A stretch of DNA of 64,000 nt from Cyanidium caldarium. Its lineage: Eukaryota > Rhodophyta > Bangiophyceae > Cyanidiales > Cyanidiaceae. Positions 26,421 through 35,607 of the stretch are shown here, piece by piece. The DNA lies in contig JANCYW010000001.1 of the NCBI GenBank assembly GCA_026184775.1, positions 372,001 to 436,000 of the forward strand. Reading direction: 5' to 3'. The stretch's first letter is position 1. Each line of letters begins with the position of its first letter. Both the position numbers and the translations under genes were made by a program. Below the pieces are notes generated by a model that saw only the letters and a list, made by a program, of their open reading frames with translations, was not told the DNA's origin and did no database searches.

Positions 26421-27950
26421 TCACTTATCGTGCTCTTTCCGAGGGCTCTGATTCCGCAGCGGCGGCTGCAGCGTGGACGCGAGCACTCGATGCCACATGC
26501 GCGAGCTGAGGTCCACGCGGGTGCGACCTTTGCGCACAATCTCCCGCAACGGTATCATCACGTGATGCGTGTTCACCACGCCGCAGATGAAACCGGTGTA
26601 ACCGGCCATGGCGCCGTGCACCGCACTCTGCGCCAGCAGTGTGCACATGATGGTGTCGGTAGCCACCGGCGGCACCGACCGGATCTCATAACTCGGGTCG
26701 AGGTACTTGAGGTTGATCTCCCGACCGCGAGCCCTAAAGTGCCGCTTGATCTCCTCCGACAACCAGATGCCCACGTTGGGCAGTTTCACGTTGCCGCTGG
26801 CGTCGTGGGCTTCGTCGGCATCGTCGTCGTCGCGCAACATTTGGCTCAGGCCGGCGCCCTCGGCCACCACAATCACGCAGTGTCCTTTGGTGTCCAGCAG
26901 GCGCTCGATGTGGCTGAGCAGGCCGCAGTCGCCAGCGAGGTCGAACTCGATCTCCGGAATGAGACACACGTCCACATCGCCTGACGCCAGCGTGGCAAAC
27001 ATGCTGATGTAGCCCGAGTGGCGACCCATCAGCCGCACCAGCCCGATGCCGTGATACCCGGATATGGCCTCTACGTGGGCCGCCCGAATGGCCCGCTGCG
27101 CCTCCTCCACGGCGGTCACAAAGCCGAACGAGTTGTCGATGATGGCGATATCGTTGTCGATGGTTTTCGGGATGCCCACCACCGACACGCACATTCTGCG
27201 TTGACAGCACTCTTCGAAGATCGCTTGGGCACCGCGCTGCGTGCCGTCGCCACCGATAATGTACACATGTCTAAAGCCGTAGGCGGCAATGGCGCTAACG
27301 ATCATCTCCAGGTCAAAGCCGCCGCGCGACGAGCCCAACACACTGCCGCCGCGGTGGTGAATGTCGCTGACCCAGTCTGACGTCAGCCGCACCAGACTCA
27401 GCTCCGGCGAGTAAAAGCCGCGGTACCCCATGCGCACGCCGTACACCTCCTCCACGCCATACATGGCGGTGAGCGTCATGTACAGCTCACGGATGACGGT
27501 GTTGATGCCGGGGCACAGGCCGCCGCAGGTCACAATGGCCGCCTTGACCGACTTGGGATGGAAGGCGGTGTACTCACGCGGACCGCCCCGCAAATACTCC
27601 CGCGACACCGTCTCGGCGTCCTTTTTGGACATGATGTCCGCTAGGATGGTCTCGGTCTCGGGCACGAAGGAGCGCCCCAGGGAGCGGGTGGCCACGGCCG
27701 TCGCCAGCGGTGACGGGAACCGGCCCACATTGTCCGCCAGATCGCGCAGATGAGGTACTCGATATACTGATTGATCGAACTGCGCCTCGGAAGCATCGCG
27801 CGGACTCACCGTCTTGGTAAACGGGTGGTACAAATCGACGGCGGTGTCGGAGCGCCGCAGGGTGCGCGGTCCGCCCTCAGTCTCCTCCAGAAAGCGGTCA
27901 CTGCGGGAACGATCCATCGTCGCGCTATGCGCCGCTGCCACTTCCTCCAT
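26421..27950 (-). CDS. PFK: ATP-dependent phosphofructokinase, plant type
   Basis: A 509-residue 6-phosphofructokinase of the plant/algal (group II) type. Blocks: TCGGLCPGINTVIREL, GYRGFY, SDIHHRGGSVLGSSRGG, IIGGDGTQRGA, GIPKTIDNDI, FGFVTAVEEAQRAI, LMGRHSGYISM, CLIPEIEFDL, VVAEGAGLSQM and LAQSAVHGAMAGYTGF. Gly in GGDG with Lys in PKTIDND is the combination of plant ATP-PFKs, whereas PPi-dependent PFPs have GGDD. The ATG at 27950 (MEEVAAAHSA) is the first in frame; no convincing transit peptide, so probably cytosolic. Confidence 0.92.
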   Translation of the reverse strand: MEEVAAAHSATMDRSRSDRFLEETEGGPRTLRRSDTAVDLYHPFTKTVSPRDASEAQFDQSVYRVPHLRDLADNVGRFPSPLATAVATRSLGRSFVPETETILADIMSKKDAETVSREYLRGGPREYTAFHPKSVKAAIVTCGGLCPGINTVIRELYMTLTAMYGVEEVYGVRMGYRGFYSPELSLVRLTSDWVSDIHHRGGSVLGSSRGGFDLEMIVSAIAAYGFRHVYIIGGDGTQRGAQAIFEECCQRRMCVSVVGIPKTIDNDIAIIDNSFGFVTAVEEAQRAIRAAHVEAISGYHGIGLVRLMGRHSGYISMFATLASGDVDVCLIPEIEFDLAGDCGLLSHIERLLDTKGHCVIVVAEGAGLSQMLRDDDDADEAHDASGNVKLPNVGIWLSEEIKRHFRARGREINLKYLDPSYEIRSVPPVATDTIMCTLLAQSAVHGAMAGYTGFICGVVNTHHVMIPLREIVRKGRTRVDLSSRMWHRVLASTLQPPLRNQSPRKEHDK

Positions 27951-28436
27951 GATAGAGACAGTCTGGAGCGAAGAGAATGGGTGACGAGGCGACAGGAGAT
28001 GGAGGCTGCCACCCTCGAGCTGTGGATCCACGTTCAACGTCCGATCGGTGTGTCGGACGAAATGGCTGCGGCATCTCGGGTGCCAACACGAAAAATGGCC
28101 AGTGAATTCATCGGTTTGATGGAAATCATCAGGAACAACTACCTCGGTGCGAAAGTTTGATAGCACTCGCACACTGATTCAAACGCCAGCCGAGAGCGGT
28201 GATCTACTCAAGTTTCGTCCGAGCTCACTGTTGATGGGAGGGCTCCTCGGTCGTGGGACAGGCCACCAGCTGCTGGTCGGTGCGCACCTGGCTCGAAAAG
28301 ACCACGTCGAGCACTCTGAACGACACCGTGACTTGTCAACGAAAGTTCCTCATTCCTTTACACGATGTCGATGCTGTCCAAACTATTCGTTCCGTGTTGC
28401 CTGCGGCATGTGTGTCCTGTCCTCTACGCTCCGCCC
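27951..28436. other. intergenic region between PFK and the fasciclin array
   Basis: About 490 bases that hold the PFK promoter and the 3' end of the first fasciclin gene. The PFK frame is open upstream to 28172 but has no ATG there. No gene is evident. Confidence 0.4.
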
Positions 28437-29183
28437 TCAATAGGGCTTTTTCACCACCTGGACAACCGTCTTGGTCACAATCGGTTGCACCGTCTTGGTC
28501 ACGACAGGTTGGAAGATCTTGGTCACAATCGGTTGCACCGTCTTGGTCACGACAGGTTGGAAGATCTTGGTCACAATCGGTTGCACCGTCTTGGTCACGA
28601 CAGGTTGGAAGGTCTTGATCACGACAGGCTGGATAGTCGGCGGTATGGCCTCTATCTGCTGAAACAATTGCTCAAAACTCGGTGGCACCAGCACGCCGTT
28701 GATGATGTGAATGACGCCCAGGTCGAAGAAGATGTCCGCCTTGATCACCTCCTTCCCGTTCACCGTGATGGAGGTGGGCATACCATCTATGGTGACGTAC
28801 TCATTGTCGAAAAGCGTTTTCGCCTGGATGATGCCCTTGCCGTACAACTGCTGCGCGGTGGTGGTACCCGGCAAGATGTGGTACAGCAGCACATCCGCCA
28901 ACACCGTCGGATGCTCTTTCAGATACTGCAAAAGGCTCGGGGGTAACGCCTGGAACGCGGCGTTGTCCGGCGCAAAGATAGTGATGGTCTTTTGCTCCTT
29001 TTGCAGCTCCTGCAGCTGCGGCTGCAACGTTTGCAGCGCCAGCGTCACCAGCGTCGAGATCTGCGGATACTCCTGGCCAATCTGGGACAGTGTCTGCGCC
29101 TGCGCCGGGCCACTCGACAACAGGAGGAAGAATACCATCATCCAGGTGGCCCAGAAGAACGTGTTCTTGCGTGCAATGCTCAT
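28437..29183 (-). CDS. secreted fasciclin-domain protein 1, with C-terminal repeat tail
   Basis: A 248-residue protein with a signal peptide (core WMMVFFLLLSSGPAQAQ) and one FAS1 domain. The FAS1 blocks are TIFAPDNAAFQALP (H1), YHILPGTTTAQ and DLGVIHIINGVLVP (H2). After the domain comes a tail of about 70 residues made of alternating QPVVTKT and QPIVTKI units, ending VVKKPY. It is encoded by a 48-base minisatellite. Unlike its three neighbours it has no N-x-S/T site. FAS1 proteins act in cell adhesion and wall structure. It is the most downstream gene of a four-gene same-strand array. Confidence 0.88.
   Translation of the reverse strand: MSIARKNTFFWATWMMVFFLLLSSGPAQAQTLSQIGQEYPQISTLVTLALQTLQPQLQELQKEQKTITIFAPDNAAFQALPPSLLQYLKEHPTVLADVLLYHILPGTTTAQQLYGKGIIQAKTLFDNEYVTIDGMPTSITVNGKEVIKADIFFDLGVIHIINGVLVPPSFEQLFQQIEAIPPTIQPVVIKTFQPVVTKTVQPIVTKIFQPVVTKTVQPIVTKIFQPVVTKTVQPIVTKTVVQVVKKPY
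28471..28638 (-). repeat. 48-base coding minisatellite, about 3.5 copies
   Basis: Three copies of a 48-base unit (28471-28518, 28519-28566, 28567-28614), identical except for one base near the end of the third, then a diverged half copy. Each unit itself consists of two related 24-base halves. Read on the minus strand it gives a 16-residue unit rich in Val, Thr, Lys and Gln-Pro in the tail of fasciclin protein 1. The near-identity of copies suggests recent expansion. Confidence 0.93.
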
Positions 29184-29507
29184 ATTGGCGAGAAGTGCTG
29201 CGTATGGAAGTTGAATTCACCGGGAAACGTCACTAGAATGTATGAGAGAAAACCAAAGTGAACGACTGGGATCACGTTCCAACGGAACGCGCCAGAACTC
29301 GGAATCTGATGGCGTATTGTTTTCGGTGAGCACGTCGCTAGCACAGCCACGTGGCACGCGCTCCACAAACTTGAACTTCTTTCCTTTAGCCTCTCTCTCA
29401 GACTATCCAACAAGGCAATGCACTCCGCTCTCCACTACTCGGCTCTGGTACTTCGGTCCGCTACGCTTCCTCATCCAACGCTGTCCCTCCACTTCGACTA
29501 GCATATT
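29184..29507. other. intergenic region in the fasciclin array
   Basis: About 320 bases containing the promoter of fasciclin gene 1 and the 3' end of gene 2. I see no gene. Confidence 0.4.
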
Positions 29508-30035
29508 CTATCCAAGCAGTTCATGTCTCAGATTGGTGGGCACCAGGACGCCGTCGATGATGTGAATGACACCTAGGTCGAAGAACACGTCGGGCGTGAT
29601 GACCTTGTTGCCATCCACGGTGATTGAGGTGTTGGTGGCGTTGATGAGCACCGAGCTGTTGTCGTACAATGTTTTCGCCTCTATCAATCCCTCGCCCAGC
29701 AGATCGTGCGCGGTGATGTTGCCGCGCAAGATGTGGTTCAGGAGCACGTCCTTGAGCAGCGTGTGATTCGTGTGTAGCCGGTCCAACACCGCATGCGGCA
29801 GTGCATCGAACGCAGAGTTGTCTGGCGCGAAGACGGTGATGGTTTCGTGGCGCGCGGCGATTGTGCTCAACTCGGAGCCCAGCGTCTCGTTGGTGAGCGT
29901 GACGAAGGTAGAAATGTCCGGGTGCTCCCGCTCCACCTCCGAAAGCGACTGCGCATGCAGCGGCCTGGTCGCGGATAGGAGGGCGAACAGGATCCAGCAC
30001 ACCGCGGAGAGGATGGCGACGAATGAACGCTTCAT
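29508..30035 (-). CDS. secreted fasciclin-domain protein 2
   Basis: A 175-residue protein: start at the ATG at 30035 (MKRSFVAIL), signal peptide ending near LHAQS, and one FAS1 domain with VFAPDNSAFDALP, LLNHILRGNITA and DLGVIHIIDGVLVP. It ends directly after the domain (ELLG). Six N-x-S/T sites (NET, NHT, NIT, NSS, NAT, NTS) suggest a heavily N-glycosylated secreted or wall protein. It is exactly as long as proteins 3 and 4. Confidence 0.9.
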   Translation of the reverse strand: MKRSFVAILSAVCWILFALLSATRPLHAQSLSEVEREHPDISTFVTLTNETLGSELSTIAARHETITVFAPDNSAFDALPHAVLDRLHTNHTLLKDVLLNHILRGNITAHDLLGEGLIEAKTLYDNSSVLINATNTSITVDGNKVITPDVFFDLGVIHIIDGVLVPTNLRHELLG

Positions 30036-30268
30036 ACTGAAAGTTGAACGCGTCGGAATTGTTTTCTGGGAGGAAGGACAAAAGCGGAAATCTACGACGA
30101 AAAATAGGACAGCCGCCGCGGGTGAATGCACCAGGACCGTCCGAATCTGTCACGTGACGGATTTCACAGATTCTTCTCGGGGCAGCCTCGTTACGAGGCG
30201 GACCCTCACGCACCACGTCCTCCCATGCAAGCGCCGGAATTATTTCAACCGCTGCTCACGTACCGCCC

Positions 30269-30796
30269 TCATCCCAACAAATCGCTTCTAAACTCTGGCG
30301 GGATCAGCACACCGTCGATGATATGGATCACGCCCAGGTCGAAGAACACGTCGGGCGTGACGACCTCGTACCCATTCACGGTCACGCCGGAAGCATTCGC
30401 CTCGATCAGCACCGTGTTGTTGTCGAATAGCGTCTTGGGCCGGAATGCGCCTCTCTCCTCCAGGTCACGCGCCGTGTAGTTGCCGTGGAGCATGTGATAC
30501 AGCAACACATCCTGGAGCAGCGTGTGGTTGCGCTCCAGGTTGGCCAGTGCCCCCTGCGGAAGCGCACGGATCGCCGTGTTCTCTGGAGCAAAGATGGTGA
30601 GCGTCTCGTGGGCTGCTTGCAACGCCTCCACTTGACCACCCAGGGTCTCGTTGAAGTAGCTGATGGCGATGATGATTTCCGGGTGTTCGGATTCCACCTG
30701 CGCTAAAGTCTGCCCTTGCGAGGGTGCGGTGCAGGAGAGGAGCGTGCACAAGATGCTCGATATGAGCAGAAGTAGGGCCAATACGGGGCGGCTCAT
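30269..30796 (-). CDS. secreted fasciclin-domain protein 3
   Basis: A 175-residue protein from the ATG at 30796 (MSRPVLALLLL), with a signal peptide and one FAS1 domain: IFAPENTAIRALP, LLYHMLHGNYTA, DLGVIHIIDGVLIP and the terminal DLLG. Five N-x-S/T sites (NET, NHT, NYT, NNT, NAS) coincide with those of protein 2. It is closest to protein 2 by eye. The frame is open further upstream without a sensible protein, so the ATG before the signal peptide is chosen. Confidence 0.9.
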   Translation of the reverse strand: MSRPVLALLLLISSILCTLLSCTAPSQGQTLAQVESEHPEIIIAISYFNETLGGQVEALQAAHETLTIFAPENTAIRALPQGALANLERNHTLLQDVLLYHMLHGNYTARDLEERGAFRPKTLFDNNTVLIEANASGVTVNGYEVVTPDVFFDLGVIHIIDGVLIPPEFRSDLLG

Positions 30797-31178
30797 CTTG
30801 CCTGTGCTTAATAATATGAGGAGCGCTAACAGCGCGGATGTGAAGGGGAGTGTCGGTAGGAGGGGAATATTATTCTGGGCACATCGGTGGTGCCGGAACG
30901 CATCTTCTTCGGCGAACGATGTAACGTGACGAAATTGAGAACCCCAATACCTCTCGAGCTGAACCAGTGCCAGCAGAGTCACAGTTTGCTCCACATGAGG
31001 TGGCGGCACCACGTCGCATTGGAAGCTTCCTTATGCACACTGCAGCACTTTTTACTCGACTCTCTTGCTTTCCGATGGCAGGCCATTTCCCTTTCTTGCA
31101 TCTCCCGTGGCCATCCACTTTCCCGCTCCCGTCTTGCTCCCGCCTCGCTCCTGGCCGTCGCCCCTTCTCACACCCTTC
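30797..31178. other. intergenic region in the fasciclin array
   Basis: About 380 bases between fasciclin genes 3 and 4; promoter of gene 3. No gene is evident. Confidence 0.4.
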
Positions 31179-31706
31179 CTACCCGAGTATCTCTCTCGTC
31201 AGGCTGGGCGGGACCAGCACCCCGTCGATCGTGTACACGGTGCCCAGATCAAACGGGAATCCCGGCTTGACCACCCGGAGCCCATTGACCGTGATAACCC
31301 GACTCGACGCACGTATCAGAATCGTCTGGTTGTCGTACAGCGTGTGCGCCCGGAAACGACGTCTGACGATCAGCTCTGGCTTGGTAAGGTTGCCCAGGGT
31401 CACGTGATATAGCAGCACGTCGTTCAGCAGCGTGTGGTTCTGATGCAGCTTGCGCGTCACCCGCGCTGGCAGCCGGCGGAACGCCGTATTATCGGGTGCA
31501 AACACTGTCACCAGCGTGCGGCTTGTACTCAGCGTCTCTGCCTCGCGCAGCAACGTCGCGTTCGCCAACGTAAAGAACGTGCTCACGTCCGGGTGCTCAG
31601 CCACAAATTCCGACACCGTCTGCGCCTGCAGCGGCCGGGCCAGGAGCGCAAAGGCACCCAGGATCAGCAAGAGGTAGCTCGCAGCAGTGATGAACCTGGC
31701 GCGCAT
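31179..31706 (-). CDS. secreted fasciclin-domain protein 4
   Basis: A 175-residue protein from the ATG at 31706 (MRARFITAASYLLLILG), with signal peptide and one FAS1 domain: VFAPDNTAFRRLP, LLYHVTLGNLTKPE, DLGTVYTIDGVLVP and terminal EILG. It is the most diverged of the three 175-residue copies and has more Arg. Four N-x-S/T sites (NAT, NHT, NLT, NQT) lie at the positions shared with proteins 2 and 3. It is the outermost gene of the array, head-to-head with plastid trigger factor. Confidence 0.9.
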   Translation of the reverse strand: MRARFITAASYLLLILGAFALLARPLQAQTVSEFVAEHPDVSTFFTLANATLLREAETLSTSRTLVTVFAPDNTAFRRLPARVTRKLHQNHTLLNDVLLYHVTLGNLTKPELIVRRRFRAHTLYDNQTILIRASSRVITVNGLRVVKPGFPFDLGTVYTIDGVLVPPSLTREILG

Positions 31707-32315
31707 GGTTATGAAGACGTGTACGCGGGAAACGCCAAACCTCGTGCGATACACGTGGCAACGAAACGCAGTCGCAGGGCAAACTTCGGCAAAGTTCCCG
31801 AGTAAAACTTGGACATTCTACTGTACCACACAAGACGTTGAGCATTTCGTCTGGCTGGTGAGAGTATGCATCAAAAAGGCGTTGTCGCCCAGCGGCGAGT
31901 GCTTCTTCCAGTGGCGACCTAGACTCGCCGGCAACTTGTGCCCTGCCACACGCAACCCGAATCTTTCTTCTGAAGCCCACAAATCGCGCCGCTACGAATG
32001 CTCGCGTACGCAGTCGGCACATCAGCTCTCCCAACAGAACGTGTCCCCAGCTCAAGGCTTACATTCTCGCCTTCTCGCGCCCTGATCCCTCCCCACTACC
32101 CCACTTCTTGCCTCTGTCCCAAATTCCGTGCCCGCTGCCCAACTTGTCGCGTTCGCCCGTTGCCCTCATCCCTCGCGCATTCTCCCGGCACCCTATCGGC
32201 GCTCCTCTCATCTCGCACTTCACCTCATACGCGAAAACACGCTTCGCCGGCGCGATCGTCTCGTCGTCCACCGCTGTTTCTTGCCTCGTCTCACAACCGC
32301 CGCGTTCTCTGCCTC
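31707..32315. other. divergent intergenic region
   Basis: About 610 bases between fasciclin gene 4 and trigger factor. The trigger factor frame is open from an ATG at 31998, but the extra 106 residues look like translated leader (Pro/Ser/Arg-rich). Presumably two promoters. Confidence 0.4.
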
Positions 32316-33908
32316 ATGCTCGCTCTCGCGTACGTTTTCTCGGGCGCCCTCACGCCGCGACACTCACCGGCGCTGAATGCACGCCGATGTCCGCGTCATG
32401 GCAGTGTAGCGCCCGCGCATCGCCCCCGCCTCCTCACGCCTGCGGCTTGGCTCTCGTCGTCGGCGTTCCTCGGCGCCGCGCCCCACCGGCCGCGCTCCTC
32501 AGCGCCGGCGACACGGCAGCAGTTGTGCATGGGCATCCAAGTGGAAAAGCTCAAGGCCGGTGGGGCAACGGTGTCACTACGGATCACCGTGGACGGTGAG
32601 TCGACTCGCTCCACGTACAGGAGCGTGCTGAGAAACCTGGCAAACAAGGCGAACGTGCCCGGTTTCCGGAGAGGCAAGGTGCCCACCAACATTTTGATTA
32701 ACTTTTTCGGAAAGGAAAAGGTGATGGCATCCGTGGCCGAGGAGCTCGTGAGTGAAAATATCAAAAAGGCTGTACAAGAGGCGGGGCTGCAGTACCTCGG
32801 CCAGACGGATTTGTTGGAGCCGGCCGAGGACGTCGTGGCGCGCCTCACGCCGGGCGAGCCGCTATCTTTTGAAGTCAAGGTGGAGGTGTGGCCAGAGGTG
32901 ACGCTGACGGGACCGTACAAAGACGTGGAGATCGAGGCCAAGGGGGTGGACATCGAGAACGAGGAGATGCTTATTGATCGGGCGCTAGGGGAGATGCGCG
33001 CGCGGCGCTCAAAGCTGGTGGACTCGGACAAGACCGCGGCGGAGTTGGGCCTGACGGCTATTGCGTCGCTCAAGTGTTTCCGCAAGCTGCCGGACGGTGG
33101 CAAGGGCGAGCAAATCGAGGGCGTGGCCGCCGGTGACAACCTCGAGGTGCCCATCGAGCCCGGCCGCTTCACCGAGGGCTTCGTCGAGGGCATGGTCGGT
33201 ATGCAAGTGGGCGAGGTGCGCGACGTACCCATCGTGTTCCCGGAGACGCAGAGGCTGAAGGATCTGGCCGGCACACCGGCCATCTTTGAAGTGGAGCTGC
33301 ACGCCCTCAAGCAGCGCATCTTGCCCGAGCTGACCGACGCGTGGGCGCAGGAGGTGGGCGAGTGCCCTACGGTGGCCGATTTGAGAAACAAGCTGCGCGA
33401 GAGCATCAGCGATGAGGCGCAAAACACGCTCGAGCGAAACATCGAGGCCGCCATCGAGAGCATGCTCACCCGTATCATCCAGGTGGATTTGCCGGAGTCG
33501 CTGGTCGAGGACCAGGTCAAGCAAAAATTCGCCGAGTTGATGACCCAGCTGAAGGGCCAGGGCATCCCCGACGACCAGATCAAGGCGATGATCACCAAGG
33601 AGAACTACGAGAAGTATCGAACCGGACCGGCGCGAGAGGCGGCCGAGAAAGAGTTGCGCATCTCGTTTGGCATTGCGAAGATCGCCGAGCTGGAGAAGAT
33701 CACCATCGACGAGGCCACCGTGAACGAGCAGTTGGCCAACGCGCGTCGCGAGATGGGCGCCGACAACCTCGACGAGAAGCGCACCCGAGACCGCATCGAG
33801 GCAGCGCTGGAGCGCCAAAAGGTGTTCAGCTTTATCCGAGAGAATTGCACGATGAAGCTGGTGCGCAGCGAGGGCGCCGAAAAGGCGCGGGAGACCGTGG
33901 CCGCGTAG
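32316..33908 (+). CDS. TIG: trigger factor, plastid-targeted
   Basis: A 530-residue chaperone and peptidyl-prolyl isomerase that binds nascent chains at the plastid ribosome exit. The mature part begins near MGIQVEKLKAG. The ribosome-binding signature NVPGFRRGKVP is intact. A central FKBP-like domain (around GDNLEVPIEPGRFTEGFVEG) and a long helical C-terminal chaperone region (from about LPELTDAWAQEVGECPTV) follow, all in bacterial order. The ATG at 32316 gives a presequence MLALAYVFSGALTP, Arg/Pro/Ser-rich and almost free of acidic residues, suited to plastid import. Alternative start: 31998. Confidence 0.92.
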   Translation: MLALAYVFSGALTPRHSPALNARRCPRHGSVAPAHRPRLLTPAAWLSSSAFLGAAPHRPRSSAPATRQQLCMGIQVEKLKAGGATVSLRITVDGESTRSTYRSVLRNLANKANVPGFRRGKVPTNILINFFGKEKVMASVAEELVSENIKKAVQEAGLQYLGQTDLLEPAEDVVARLTPGEPLSFEVKVEVWPEVTLTGPYKDVEIEAKGVDIENEEMLIDRALGEMRARRSKLVDSDKTAAELGLTAIASLKCFRKLPDGGKGEQIEGVAAGDNLEVPIEPGRFTEGFVEGMVGMQVGEVRDVPIVFPETQRLKDLAGTPAIFEVELHALKQRILPELTDAWAQEVGECPTVADLRNKLRESISDEAQNTLERNIEAAIESMLTRIIQVDLPESLVEDQVKQKFAELMTQLKGQGIPDDQIKAMITKENYEKYRTGPAREAAEKELRISFGIAKIAELEKITIDEATVNEQLANARREMGADNLDEKRTRDRIEAALERQKVFSFIRENCTMKLVRSEGAEKARETVAA

Positions 33909-33961
33909 GCGGCCGAAGTAAAGCGAGCTCGTCTGGATGGGCGTGTCGACGGTTCACCTCT

Positions 33962-34312
33962 TCAGTGCCGCCCTTGTTCCCGCCTCTCCTCCTCCAGCTG
34001 TTTCAGTCGCTCATACTCGGCCAACTTTTCAAAGTACACCGTCCAGACGCAATTGTCGCAGCCGTTGCCGCAACACTCGTACGGCTCCGGCTCTGCCGGC
34101 GGTGCCGGACGCGATGTCGTCGGCGTCCAGGGCGCGTCCTGTGAGGTGCCTGGGACGGCTTTGGCGGGCGCACTCTGGGCGAGTTGCTCCCGCTCGCTGG
34201 CATCCTGCGTCGCGTCGCCCATAGCGAGCGAGGCACGGAAGCGCCGCCCTCGCCACACTGCTCGCCTCTTCCAGACACCGAATCTTGCAACCGCCGTCAC
34301 AATGCAGCGCAT
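33962..34312 (-). CDS. oxidoreductase-like domain protein (OXLD1-like), probably mitochondrial
   Basis: A 116-residue protein. The C-terminal half is the oxidoreductase-like (Oxidored-like) domain: PAEPEPYECCGNGCDNCVW followed by TVYFEKLAEYERLKQLE, with the CCxxxCxxC cysteine pattern of the family. The N-terminus (MRCIVTAVARFGVWKRR) is a typical amphipathic, Arg-rich mitochondrial presequence. The family's role is poorly known. The start is the ATG at 34312; the triplet just before is TTG. It converges with trigger factor with a 53-base gap. Confidence 0.82.
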   Translation of the reverse strand: MRCIVTAVARFGVWKRRAVWRGRRFRASLAMGDATQDASEREQLAQSAPAKAVPGTSQDAPWTPTTSRPAPPAEPEPYECCGNGCDNCVWTVYFEKLAEYERLKQLEEERREQGRH

Positions 34313-34690
34313 CAACCCTCCGCACCTCTACCACCACCGAGCGCTGCAGGGGAAAATGCTAGTCTCGCAAGCACCGCGGCGTTCCCGGGACGGCGCTGTC
34401 TCTCTTACGCATAGAGGCAGCGTCCTCAGAACGCCTCTACAGCGTGAACTTCAAGGCGCTGACCGAAAACGGATCCGCCTACAAGAAGCGTCGCACTGAC
34501 GTACAAGATGCGGAGGAGCAACTGCGGGCACAACACGGGAGAGCGGGAGGGCAGACTTTACTGCGGAGGTCCAGCGCGTGGAGCATAAGGCGCCGTCGCC
34601 CTCACGAGTGCAAGACGCATTCTGTGCTCCCCAAAAAGAGGCCGCTGTCGGGACCCCTTGCCGGCGAGCCAGCATCTCCGCCTTTGGCTC
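34313..34690. other. intergenic region with weak short frames
   Basis: About 380 bases between two minus-strand genes. A plus-strand frame from an ATG at 34303 to 34500 (65 residues, starting MQRINPPHLYHH) and a neighbouring frame without an ATG (34363 onward, containing LYSVNFKALTENGSAYKKRR) look faintly protein-like. Neither has family similarity and I do not call a gene. Confidence 0.3.
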
Positions 34691-35323
34691 TCAAGTAATG
34701 ATGGCGCGCTCGCGCCAGTACGCCACCGCCTCTGCGTATTTCTTGCGGCAGAGCGGCACGCCGCTGCCGCCCTCACCAATAAGCGAGTTGCGCATGATGG
34801 TGATCGGCTGCATGGGTGTCTCGTAGGGCTCGTCCTGCGCCTTGATGCTGATGATGCGCCAGGGCGCATCCTCCAGTGGCGGCTCCTCGCCCATCGCCTG
34901 CGCCTCCTTGAGGCACTGTTCCCGCGAGTACAGAATAACGTCCAAATATCGGGCAACGGGCAGCGCTGACTCCCCGCCCAGCGCCTCCGAAGGAAAGAAG
35001 CGCACCAGCACTGGCAGCTCGTTGGGCCGCCGAGCTTCGTATCGCGTCCGCAGCAACGACTCGTTTTCCGCAGTGATGCGCTGCACGCTCACTTTGGCGC
35101 CGGTGAAGTTGGGCATGAACAGGTGTCGGCAGAATGGCGCGTAGCCCTGCACCAGTGCCGGCCGGTCGCCAAACTCGGTCTCCAGCGCGTGCCGCTCCCC
35201 ATAATACTCGTTTACTTTGGACTCGAACGTGTCCGGATCGAAAAAGATGCGCGTGCCTGCGTACTTGGCGGTGTTGAACTGCCGCAACGCAAACCGATCC
35301 AGCTTGAGGAACACTGCGGCCAT
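34691..35323 (-). CDS. DUF3228 family protein
   Basis: A 210-residue protein matching DUF3228 from end to end: FALRQFNTAKYAGTRI, GYAPFCRHLFMPNF, YEARRPNELPVLVRFFP, YLDVILYSREQCLKEA, IISIKAQDEPYETPMQPIT and MRNSLIGEGGSGV. The family occurs in protists, algae and some bacteria and its activity is unknown. The ATG at 35323 (MAAVFLKLDRF) fits the family N-terminus; no targeting signal, so probably cytosolic. Confidence 0.87.
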   Translation of the reverse strand: MAAVFLKLDRFALRQFNTAKYAGTRIFFDPDTFESKVNEYYGERHALETEFGDRPALVQGYAPFCRHLFMPNFTGAKVSVQRITAENESLLRTRYEARRPNELPVLVRFFPSEALGGESALPVARYLDVILYSREQCLKEAQAMGEEPPLEDAPWRIISIKAQDEPYETPMQPITIMRNSLIGEGGSGVPLCRKKYAEAVAYWRERAIIT

Positions 35324-35607
35324 GCTTCCCGGAAGATTGCAGTGGCAATTCCCTCTCTTGCAGTGCGACTTTGAGCGGCGGGCTTCCGCAGACTGGTGCG
35401 CCCTTTCTGGTATTGATGCCACCGGTGCGAGCTTTCGCGCAAAAGCTCACGACTTGTCGCCGAACTGTGCTGCGCACAGCGCCGGTCGCTAAACCACGCG
35501 TAAACGTCGCGTTGGAGCGTTCAGCGGCCCGCTTTCCAACGTTCGGAGTCGCACAGAGAAGGCGATCCTGCCGACAGGTGCCGTAGCAACACCACCCGTC
35601 GGTCATC

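Noticed and set aside
26421-27950. PPi-dependent phosphofructotransferase (PFP)
   Set aside because: The motif is GGDG rather than GGDD, which marks the ATP-dependent plant-type enzyme.
28471-28638. Regularly spaced direct repeats as a possible CRISPR array
   Set aside because: The repeats are contiguous with no unique spacers, lie inside a fasciclin coding frame, and the organism is eukaryotic.
31998-32315. A longer trigger factor starting at the upstream ATG at 31998
   Set aside because: The extra 106 residues are Pro/Ser/Arg-rich without codon bias, and the ATG at 32316 already gives a complete transit peptide. It cannot be fully excluded.
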